Origin: Adiantum capillus-veneris
Lineage: Eukaryota > Streptophyta > Polypodiopsida > Polypodiales > Pteridaceae
Assembly (NCBI GenBank): GCA_014529385.2
Contig: CM043949.1
Location: 113,401,477 to 113,465,476 of the forward strand
Reading direction: 5' to 3'
Length of the DNA stretch: 64,000 nucleotides
The position numbers were made by a program, and so were the translations under genes. The notes under the pieces were generated by a model. The model was not told the DNA's origin. It made no database searches and was given only the letters and a program-made list of their open reading frames with translations. Every line of letters starts with the position of its first letter. Within the stretch, counting starts at the first letter, position 1. Positions 56,801-64,000 of this stretch are shown one piece after another.

Positions 56801-57458
56801 CTGCTGGCATAACCTGAGTAGTAACAGGAACTAGTGGTTCATGATGAACCCCTGACATACGCCCTTGTAAAGACTCTATAGGCTGAAATTCAGACCTCAT
56901 TGGCAAAGACTCCACCCCTAACTGGCTCATTTTCCTCAGCTTCCACTCTTTGTTCCTTGCTACCTCTAGTGCATCTTCATATGTCCTAGGCTTCTTTAGC
57001 TCCACTCTCCAACGTATATTCTCCCAAAGACCAGCCAAGAACCTGTCCTTCTTCATCATGTCAGGCGGGGGTACCTGTGGTGCTAAGGCCTTGCACATTC
57101 GCTCCCATGCCAATGAAAACTTACGTATGTACGCATCTACTGGCTCACCTTCCTTTTGCACCAAAGCCTGTACTTCTTGCCACACTTTGTCAGGATCTTC
57201 TATCTTCACAAACTCCACTTCCAACCCATGTCGTAGATTGTCCCAACTCAACCTTACAGGTGGATCATCCACACGCAACTCCTCTTCAAATGCTTTAGAC
57301 CAAACTCGTGCATCACTCTTCAAACAAATTTGGAGAAGGCGTAACATCTGCGCAGGGTCATGAATCTGGTTGCTAATGCAGGCAACCTCCATCTTTTCCA
57401 AAAATTCTTCCACATCTTCATCACTTCTTCCATGAAACTCGGGATAAGAGAAAGCCAT
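53844..57458 (-). CDS. gag-pol polyprotein of the Tat-like element
   Basis: The start is ATG 57458 (MAFSYPEFHGR); the frame is open further up but without another ATG. Residue numbers are from 57515. Gag 20-195 (EEFLEKMEVACI, WERMCKALAPQVPPPDMM), CCHC knuckle CYNCGELGHISPQC 308-321, basic linker, protease with YVDGGAQICVI (Asp518; G-G in place of the usual S/T-G) and YPIILGRPWLRAVGAVQDW, acidic linker 630-665, RT from ~795 with DFKPLNAATKKNPYPLPFID, YTVLPFGLSNGPSFYQ and FMDD at 918-921, RNase H (CEEVFQEVKEVLGG, YCASR, CRRFRHYLL), then the first residues of a second RNase H. It would make capsid, protease and RT. The frame stops at 53844 by frameshift. Confidence 0.9.
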   Translation of the reverse strand: MAFSYPEFHGRSDEDVEEFLEKMEVACISNQIHDPAQMLRLLQICLKSDARVWSKAFEEELRVDDPPVRLSWDNLRHGLEVEFVKIEDPDKVWQEVQALVQKEGEPVDAYIRKFSLAWERMCKALAPQVPPPDMMKKDRFLAGLWENIRWRVELKKPRTYEDALEVARNKEWKLRKMSQLGVESLPMRSEFQPIESLQGRMSGVHHEPLVPVTTQVMPAVVTTAVQDDGLRQDMRQMVDLMKNLSLNILGQVGNNRGRGRFANQPGGEERPRNGVGQSNGRFWRQTPTCYNCGELGHISPQCDKPPRMGGDMYPLPRQVRTRSNDYGIEIKGDEGTNGLTQEEKGKTKVLSVVTLEKASKLEDTLVMPIGKRTTEEKEGRSVPGPSKKKGKSHEGEDVKAKRKRRARRKFHVSDFPLGDGQLSYDLKEDLTSRKADVTFGQLIEMVPKLKRQWKRMVNPMEKEPERGSVKVLAMDELPDICPIVDMWHKRKNLGQGYVDGGAQICVITHSCVEKMGLTVAGVSGFRIRLANHQKVKCLGVVKSLEVEAYDAKAVVDFHVMPAGLGAYPIILGRPWLRAVGAVQDWRHGTISLYGKTGTKKLYNMDTRKRLEELYEDEDESSDEDSSTVTDEDSDSTTSSDEDADVAFLLMDKEIQEIGLVAFVNEVEDESEGPYEVIKGLMQTKVELSKKQELMTQMISGDLSAMEKDIFLHMLASFPDLFITSYEEIRGFKGGEMHIELKEGAKPVRQRLRRMGQEQMEALRVEVDKLLKAGFIVPVETTEWVSPVVVSPKKDGKWRICVDFKPLNAATKKNPYPLPFIDQILDSVAGYERYSVCDGFSGYFQLKIALKDRTKTTFITPWGCYCYTVLPFGLSNGPSFYQERANWVLEPFIGSCVKAFMDDFCVYSSRADHHEKLQMVLARYDECGGQLNPKKCHLAQPRVKLLGHMVSENGIEADPDKVKSIILLPSPTSTKQLATFIHKVKYMARFIPLSSQILYPLQQVTKNDPLQWDDKCEEVFQEVKEVLGGLSAMQAPDWEKVFYVNPSVGDDAIGAMLLQKGKGSHYMRPVYCASRVKLVAERKLSEVELVMASVIFACRRFRHYLLPRPFVFLTSYAFFPHLINGINMSNVVKKWVIELQEFEFSFLVEDSTRATLADLLTYKENPLIVKEEVVRKVVEEVPQISHAHVLFFDGSYRKSMQLQGV

Positions 57459-58536
57459 GGCTACCCAAATTATGATGCTTTGAGAACCCCTTCGAACACA
57501 CGTGCAAGAACCCAAAACTTTTCAATACCCAATCCCCAGAAACTTCAATGGAGCTCAGCTTTAGATGAGAACAAACACATGCACATCAAATGAGTTTTCA
57601 TAGTTGATCATTGGAATTACCACAGGCAAAGGACATTCCAGGATCTCTCTCAATCTTCTTGGTCCAAACATAAAGACTATGCGCTGCTGGAAAAAGATCT
57701 TCCTGGACACATGAACATTAATCTGAATTCTTTGAGTTAAATGAAAAGGAGTGAACTGAGGGCCATTTTGATCATCCATTAAAGCCAACCATGAAGCTCC
57801 CAAAAAGGCACACCTGACTCAACCTCTGATTTTGCCAAAATTTCAGCAGCATAACAGCATAAAATGGCTCAAAAGACCAAAAGACCAGCCATCATAACTT
57901 GGAAAAATTTTGACAGAGTTTCCCCAGAAATAGAGCAATGAGAACCCAAAATATAGACTTTATCAGTATGCATAAACTGCCAACAATAGAACCCGAGCAT
58001 CAAATAGGACTCACTAGTACATAGCCTATGGCGAGGTCACAAAAAGGGTGCTCCAGCTACCTGTATCACCGAAAGGATCTCCACATTTGAGAATCCCCCA
58101 GCTCAATAAAAACCTCACGCTATCGACCCTCACACGAAGGATAATGCAAATCGCGTATAGTCAAGTCTCAAAAATGACTATCTTCCAGATCAAGTCTCAG
58201 AAATGGCTGGGACTGCCAAATACAACCAAGTATGGCTCCACAAATGCGTACAATGGCAGTTTCCACAAGTAACGTACAATCCAGCAAACAATGCGCTCAA
58301 ATAGACGCCAAGTGATGCATTCCCACAACAACTGCAAGTGACATCACTGCTAGTATATCACTGTACTCCAGCTACCTGTACCTGTACCTGTCCCTGTAAC
58401 CTGTAACCTGTAACCTGTAATCTGCAACCTGCAACCTGCAACCTGTAATCTCGAAGCTCGAAGCTCGAAGCTCGAAGCTTGAAGCTCGAAGCTCGAAGCA
58501 GAAGGTACTCGAAGAAGATCCTCAGTGGGGGCGCCA
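57459..58536 (-). other. 5' leader of the Tat-like element with heptanucleotide array
   Basis: 1.08 kb between PBS and gag start with no credible frame. A 7-bp repeat array lies at 58374-58499: units ACCTGTA, ATCTGCA and ACCTGCA pass into AGCTCGA units without losing the 7-base register. Confidence 0.7.
58519..58536 (-). promoter_or_regulatory. Candidate primer-binding site of the Tat-like element
   Basis: On the minus strand TGGCGCCCCCACTGAGGA follows the 5' LTR after a 6-base spacer. The TGG start fits a tRNA CCA end, but the tRNA was not identified. Confidence 0.6.
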
Positions 58537-58542
58537 AAAGAA

Positions 58543-59684
58543 TGTGAGCGGGATGAAAACACACACAGCGCCTCTATAACGACCCGACACACACTCTTGG
58601 GAAGATACACACACACACTATGGGGCACCACTCGGCTTACACAACACACCTGGCCAAGACAGGGAACACACCTCTGGAGTGAGAGGAGAGAGACTATCCA
58701 CTTGCCCACTCCACACAGAGACACACACACACACACACGCACAAAAACTCAACTCAAAAGAGGAGAACTTTTGATGTTTAGATACAAATGAGCTTGGGCC
58801 AACACCAATGGGTCAAACAGCTCACACAATATGGGTAAAAGATACCAGATACAATCACAAATTGGAGAAGAAGCTTCACTCACCGGAGAAGATTACACAA
58901 AAAAACAGCAGAAAAAGAGTCAGGAATTTGGCAAAATGGACAGTGCCATCGCGTCCGGAACGGCCCAAAACCCCAGTCTACAATGTCAAAGTGCTCAAAT
59001 CCGACCTCGGATGAGCAGTTTACGGCCAAAACAGGCTCCAAAATGGGCAAAAACACAGTTGCGGCTGTTCCTCCTCTCTTCTCCACGTTTTTTCTGGTCT
59101 TCTCTCAGTTTTTTCAGTTCCCACACTTAGATTTTTTAGTTGGGCACCCTTGGCCTTTTAGATGACCTCAAACGGACCCCGAACAGGCCAAAAACTGACC
59201 TCGCAGTGCATAGTTGTCACCTTTTTGCATCATTCGCACACCTGGCACTCAGCTTTTTTCCAATAATGCATCTCGCCACCACGTGAAGTGGCCCCAAAAA
59301 AAGGTCCTCATGATGACCTTTCTGCATAATTCTCACAAGCAAACACCCACGTTGTGTCCGTCCTCATCCGCGTGCAAATATTGACCTCGTTCGCCCTCCT
59401 GACGCCACTAGATGCCATCTGACGTACCTGCTGACCTCACGTCGTCGGCCCGCGGATAGCTTCCTCGAGAAGTTTTACGCGCTACCAACTCCTCCTTATT
59501 GTAGAAAAAACACACTAATACTGATAATAGTGAAAATCGCTGCACTATGTACATGCTGTCCTACCTGTACACATGTGGGCCCCACGTAACCACCTGGCTA
59601 AGGAAAATGGGCAATCCTTTATTTGATGCACCATGCATGTATATGTACATATGCGCAATCCCTTGCTCCAAAAAACTCCTGACA
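58543..59684 (-). repeat. 5' LTR of the Tat-like element
   Basis: Near-identical to 50939-52082. Differences include C/T and G/A changes and a 2-bp shortening of the AC tract near 58615. Confidence 0.95.
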
Positions 59685-60505
59685 ACGCGTATGATGTCTT
59701 TTGTCCCAGATTTTGACTATTCTTGGTTTTAAGCCTTCTCCAATGTTTATAATTGAGTTTCAAGTGTTTTTGTCAGGTTTGAATATAAAAACAAGATCTG
59801 AATCCAAAATTTTTTGTTCTTTGCGTTTCTTGGGCTCCGACTTGTCTTTTTGGGTTTCTTTGAGTGTTAATGCTCTTGTTTTAAGTTGAAATTAGGGTAT
59901 AATCCCCCTTTTGAACACTCTGGTAAAGTCAAAATTTCTATTTTGGTCTCTGTTTGGTCATTTAGACATCATACGCGTATGATGTCTAAAGTTGCAGATT
60001 TCCAGTTTTTTGGCACAGAATCCTTCCTAAAGCTTTCTCAAGTGCTCAGCAACTCCCAGATACACAGAAAATTTCTCTGACTTTTGTTTATTGCAAGTTT
60101 CACTACTAACTCGACGGTTTAGTGATCTAACATGCAATCAACCATATCAAGCAAATACTCCAATGATTACTAGCTCTAGATCAGGATCAAATGAAGTCCT
60201 ACCTAAGCTATTCCTAATCATAAAATGGGTTTGGTAATTGTGATTTTAAAGAGATCCACTGCCACTCACGGACTAGCAAATTCTTCTTCTATCAACAACT
60301 ACTCAACACCAACAAAACAACAAACAATTCTAAGCTAAACTAAAAATACTGTCAACACGGAAGACCCAGGAATACCCCACTTCCTAGTATCTCTCGAGAT
60401 CTTTGGAGTCCACCACTCCTAGATCTTTTCTAACTAAAGTATACAAAGTAGTTTATACGACTCACCTCGTAGGATTAGTCTAAGGTCACCTACTTAGGGC
60501 TCTCG
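59685..60505 (-). other. Leader of the giant element, PBS-proximal part
   Basis: Non-coding continuation of the leader after the passenger. It starts inside the split palindrome (59685-59699 completes it) and has a perfect copy at 59964-59987. The spacing between the two, after removing the passenger, is 288 bp. Otherwise nothing is recognised. Confidence 0.8.
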
Positions 60506-60523
60506 TCCCCGGCAACGGTGCCA
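60506..60523 (-). promoter_or_regulatory. Primer-binding site, tRNA-Asp type
   Basis: On the minus strand TGGCACCGTTGCCGGGGA lies two bases inside the 5' LTR. It matches the tRNA-Asp PBS TGGCGCCGTTGCCGGGGA, well known from Athila-like plant elements, with one change. Confidence 0.85.
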
Positions 60524-60525
60524 AA

Positions 60526-61149
60526 TGTTAAGGCGGTTACGTCGCTAGCGGAAGCTAAATAGCGAGAACTCAACCAAAAACAGAATTTGTCAGACGAGGA
60601 CGAAGCTTGACCCGCAGGCGCATGGAAACAACTAGGTGGGTGTCAAATCACCTACTCAACCTTCTAATGACAATCACTACTAAGGAAATCAAATCTAAGT
60701 TCTAAAATACGCAAGTGACTGAAATCCGTACTACGAACGAATGCTATACGAAACAGGGTCTAGAATCATTGAATCGATCTCAAACTCAAGGGGAAGTCTA
60801 TACACTAGGTAAGAACAACACCCTAAAGACTTGAACTGCAAAATCAACCTATAACCACTCCGTGCGGTAAACGCGTATGAAGTCAGGCCAAAGAATACAG
60901 GTGATCGAAACTTGACCCCGATGGTACCAATGTGTAGCTCTACTCGTTGTGGTTCTATAGATATGCTGCACGCTCCATTTCGACACACGAGTTGGAAGAA
61001 AACTCACACCAAAGCTCGTAGGAACTTACCACACATAGAAGCCGATAGCGTGCACTCTTGGTATCTGTGCGTAGCTCTCGCCGTTGCTAACACAATGGCG
61101 GTGTCGCTTCTCCAATGGCGGCTCCGTAGCTCGCGTAGCAAGTAGATAA

Positions 61150-61188
<39 letters not shown>

Positions 61189-61479
61189 ACACAGTCACGG
61201 CGCTCAAAAACTCACCTTTGATTAATAAAACTGAATCTCCCTTTAGGTTACATAACTTTGGCTTATATACCTCAGCCTTGGAGGTGAGAACATCTCTAAC
61301 TAATTACATCAGCAAGTGAAATTACTTCGGAATTACAAGCTGGAAACTCAATTGAGTCCCGTTACTTAATGAATGGCTCCAATCAAAATCAATGTCGGAA
61401 AGACATTTATTACAATCAATGGTTACAAAAATGATGAGTGTGAGCAAAAATGTGGGTGTGATCCTCTGCTGGCTCAACA
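60526..61479 (-). repeat. 5' LTR of the giant element
   Basis: A direct repeat of 33681-34617, with a longer (CT)n tract (61152-61186) and an extra 20 bp near 61100. Confidence 0.95.
61262..61269 (-). promoter_or_regulatory. TATA box candidate in the 5' LTR
   Basis: TATATAAG on the minus strand about 210 bases into the LTR. Transcription would start ~30 bases further on, placing the AG tract in the RNA leader. The same box is in the 3' LTR at 34391-34398. Confidence 0.5.
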
Positions 61480-61484
61480 GAAAA

Positions 61485-62902
61485 ATAACACCAAAGACTC
61501 ATTGCCCTAGCAGTGGTGGGAGTCTGTAGCTAGACTAGTGGAGCAAGGTGGTATTGAGTTATCAATTTTGCTACCCACGTGAAGACCAAGTCTGTCAAAA
61601 TTATAGTCGTAATCACAAAGCAAGACCACAAATGGGCCATTATGATAGGAGTCATGATTGACAAAGTGAAACTCTTCTCACAAGATGTCCAATGGAAAGA
61701 TCTAGGGATTCACAACAAATTACAGGTCCCTAGGTGGTCCATTCTAAGACTAGGTGGCACCATGGGCGAGTTAGTTTGCAAGTGTAACAGAGTAGCAGAG
61801 GCACACAAATGGGAGGAGGCAATGAGATATTTCCAACAGTCTAATACATGTTGGTCCCCATGGCTTTCCAAAGCAGGAAGGAGATTAACAAACCCATTTT
61901 GGAGAGAAATTGCCAAAAAGGTCCACAAAAAAGGAATTTGTCATCTAGCACAATTTTGGGACATCAACAACAAGATGGAAAGAAGCTGACCAAATGGCTT
62001 CACAGTTTCACCTCAATGGAACTAAAAGACTGTTGGTAAACAGAGCCATTGAAGGGTTGAAAAATATCTCGATGCATATTTAAGAGTCTGAGCTTGAATG
62101 GCAAGCTTGGCGGTGGCACAAGAGTAGATATTTCACTAAATGCATACCAAGGATGTCTATCATATCCTTATGGTCCAAACTGGTTGGTTCTCTCCTCTAA
62201 ACAAGTTGTGGGGTAAGCAATGGTCTAAATATAAATGGGTGTCGATAACAAGAAACATATACCCTCAATGGCCCCTTACGATGAAGATATTTCTATAAAG
62301 GTGCTTTGGGAGTTCTTCCAACAGGTGTCAAGATTCTAGCCAGAGGTATTTGCTCAAATAGGCACTTGAGCTGCAAAGGGACAAGTGAGGATCCTGAACA
62401 TTTATTTAAGGACTGCCCAAATATTAGGTATGCAAGTGGATACAACGGATCTGGAAGATTGATTTCTTCAAGAATGATCTATTTTTTGGAGGAAAGGAGT
62501 TGAAAATCCAAGCTCTACTAATTTACATGCAAATAGTCTGCTTTTGCTTCTTCAAGCATGTCTGGAAGGCTAGGAACTGGAGGATCTTTGAGAGCACCTC
62601 ACAATAGCTAACTATAGTAAAATTGTCCAAGAATGCAAGGATATAGTCAGATACAAATTTATCCTTTTGGAGAAATGAAGCACTCAAATGAATAGAACAA
62701 ATTGATCCTTGCTGCCATGGGTCCAATCGGGTGACAATGTGTAAGGCAATTGTTGAGGAGGCTCTCCCTATCTAGGGAAATGTAGTTCCATTAACCTCTA
62801 TACGGCACCTCAAGGCTCATTTTGAGCTTGAGGGTACTTTTTACATTGCTTTCTGGTGAATATAATACAACCACTCACAATTGTGAGTATGACAAAAAAA
62901 AA
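61485..62902 (+). pseudogene. Right part of the split LINE, with zf-RVT and 3' tail
   Basis: It continues the LINE from 33680. Readable parts: ARLVEQGGIELSIL, VCKCNRVAEAHKWEEAMRYF then SNTCWSPWLSKAGRR, ELEWQAWRWHKSRYFTK, VKILARGICSNRHLSCKG and EDPEHLFKDCP (zf-RVT, where the first Cys of the usual pair reads Ser or is missing). The tail palindrome ACTCACAATTGTGAGT is at 62873-62888 with an A-rich end (62892-62902). Stops and frame changes occur about every 100-150 codons. Confidence 0.8.
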
Positions 62903-63470
62903 GTCATTTTCTTTGTTTCTTCGTTTTTCCAAAATCACAATTGTGAGTGGATGTATTGAATTCCTCTAGAAGAAATGTACAAAGCAACCTCAAGCTCGTA
63001 CCGAGCTTGAGGGATCTTGTAATACATTCATAAGCTACCTAGCCCCAACAAGAGGCCAACCGCAATCGATGTTCAAGTTAGCCCATGTTGGTTAGCATGG
63101 TGCTAATGTCCCTATTCCATGCTTTGGAGTCCTTCCTTTTACCAATGGAGATAATCACTTTCCTCCCTTCTTGTACAATTTCCATGAAGCTAGCCGTTGA
63201 GAGAGCATTCTTGAACACCTAATAGTTCTTGGCCTTTAAGACTTGCTTAAAGTAACTAACAGTTTGTGTGCATGCAAGAAATGCTTGACTTTTCATCATC
63301 TTCCCTCCTAAGAACAAGTTGTCCTTGAAGAATCCCATTTTTAAGGTCTTTTGCACCAATTTTTGGATCTTCTCTGCTAGGTAGACGCTCTTTGAACAAG
63401 TGAGAAAGGTCCTCACTAGTTAATTTTCAACCCATATTATCTTCCACAAAAAGATCATCAACAATGGTCA
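62903..63470 (-). pseudogene. Second LINE 3' end, tail-to-tail with the previous one
   Basis: Reverse-complement tail TCACAATTGTGAGTGGATGT at 62935-62954. Upstream on the minus strand TSEDLSHLFKE (zf-RVT), VQKTLKMGFFKDNLFLGGKM, and in another frame NALSTASFMEIVQEGRKVII. It matches the plus-strand copy at 2.1 kb (VQKTWKIGFFKNDL). It is truncated at about 63.47 kb. Confidence 0.75.
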
Positions 63471-63491
63471 TTGAGGACCCCAAATGTTATT

Positions 63492-64000
63492 TGTAATGAA
63501 AATGGCCTATGAACTTTGAGAATAGCAGAATTAAGAGAATTAGAGTGAGCAATGTTGTGAGATTACTTTGAGAGCATAGAGGGTGAACTTAATTGATGGT
63601 AGCAACATAAACATAGTACTTAATTAACTTGGCATGAACAATAAAGTTTGCGAGAGAGAGTATTAGAGATAATGACAATAGTTGAGGACCGGATTTACTT
63701 GGAGCCCATCTCCCATCTCCCCTCCATAAGGCGTTTGTATTATAGATTCTCCTATCAAGAGAGACTTGGTACAATACAATCTTTGTGTTCCTTGTTACAT
63801 AGGTGATGCATTGAAGATGGAAATATTCATGCATCACGAGCATAACATAAACTTTGCAAAAAGCATTAACTTTTCCAAGACTCAATCCCAAGGCCTCAAA
63901 CACCTTCAAAGATGGAGAGAGCTAGCGGGGAATGAGAGTAGGGAAGAAGAATAAGAATCATTCATAGGAGAAAGAAATAGTTCCTCACTTATCATCACTC
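63492..64000. mobile_element. Start of a second copy of the 11.1-kb LTR (cut by window end)
   Basis: It begins TGTAATGAAAATGGCC and follows 11103-11640 closely to the last base, with a (GAGA)-poor centre. No PBS lies next to its left edge, so it is a 3' LTR, a solo LTR or the left LTR of an element that continues beyond the window. Confidence 0.7.

Larger units (their letters stand above)
50939..59684 (-). mobile_element. Tat-like Ty3/gypsy retrotransposon nested in the giant element
   Basis: LTRs 50939-52082 and 58543-59684 (1.14 kb, TG...CA) differ at about 14 positions plus a 2-bp indel by eye (~1.3%). TSD ACGC (50935-50938, 59685-59688) is 4 bp. Minus-strand orientation: PBS at the right LTR, purine-rich AGGGGATGGGC before the left LTR. 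One gag-protease-RT-RNase H frame, then a second RNase H of the archaeal type split by a frameshift, then integrase. A second RNase H between RNase H and integrase is the mark of the Tat lineage. It entered within a palindrome of the host element. This is the youngest insertion here. Confidence 0.9.
33681..61479 (-). mobile_element. Giant nested Ty3/gypsy retrotransposon (~19.0 kb without its passenger)
   Basis: LTRs at 33681-34617 (937 bp) and 60526-61479 (954 bp) begin TGTTAAG and end CTCAACA. The 5-bp TSD GAAAA is perfect (33676-33680, 61480-61484). The PBS (tRNA-Asp type) and polypurine tract show minus-strand orientation, 5' LTR on the right. Order after the leader: gag, zinc knuckles, ESG protease, RT, RNase H, integrase with doubled zinc module, second protease, W-K repeats, 2.7-kb palindrome spacer, coiled-coil ORF, 3' LTR. 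It contains the Tat-like element 50939-59684. About 25 substitutions between LTRs by eye (~2.7%). RT context and PBS suggest the Athila/Tat group; exact clade needs a tree. Confidence 0.9.

Overview
The window looks like repeat-rich nuclear DNA of a land plant with a large genome. Evidence: many Ty3/gypsy LTR retrotransposons (Tat/Athila-like and a chromovirus), L1-type LINEs with a plant-style zf-RVT C-terminus, short Mutator-like elements, long (CT)n/(AG)n tracts and one decayed PPR-repeat fragment. The PPR wording and element types would fit a fern or another seed-free plant, but that is an inference. I see no intact host gene and no tRNA or rRNA gene.

Layout. 1-5 kb: LINE fragments, a tandem LINE duplication split by a 192-bp element with 9-bp target-site duplications (TSDs), a second long-inverted-repeat element, CT tracts. 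7.4-11.7 kb: chromovirus LTR and pol remains (minus strand), a gag relic joined almost directly to RNase H, a primer-binding site (PBS) and an LTR. 12-15 kb: minisatellites and a PPR pseudogene. 15-16 kb: LINE 3' ends. 16.96-21.04 kb: a gag-only LTR element with both LTRs, plus strand. 21.0-23.9 kb: integrase scrap, a 248-bp element with 9-bp TSDs, LINE reverse transcriptase (RT). 24.4-28.1 kb: tandem duplications, a compound CT-tract array, a 485-bp element with perfect 9-bp TSDs. 29.2-31.8 kb: minus-strand LINE (endonuclease plus part of RT) interrupted by a 290-bp inverted-repeat element. 32.4-33.7 kb: LINE 3' ends and the left half of another LINE.

The dominant structure is a three-level nest at 33.6-62.9 kb. 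A plus-strand LINE was split by a giant minus-strand Ty3/gypsy element (33681-61479, TSD GAAAA, tRNA-Asp-type PBS). That element was in turn split by a younger Tat-like element (50939-59684, LTRs about 1.3% different by eye). Without its passenger the giant element is about 19.0 kb. It has unusual architecture: a long gag, a canonical-position protease whose catalytic DSG reads ESG, RT/RNase H, an integrase with a tandemly duplicated HHCC zinc module, a second retropepsin domain (intact DSG) fused downstream of the integrase, a W-K repeat tail, a long coiled-coil ORF between pol and the 3' LTR, and at least nine copies of a near-perfect 24-bp palindrome in its two non-coding zones at about 284-bp spacing. 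The reading frames carry stops and frameshifts, so this copy is not autonomous, but the layout is the best candidate here for something undescribed.

61.5-64.0 kb: right half of the split LINE, a tail-to-tail second LINE end, and the start of another copy of the 11.1-kb LTR, cut by the window edge.
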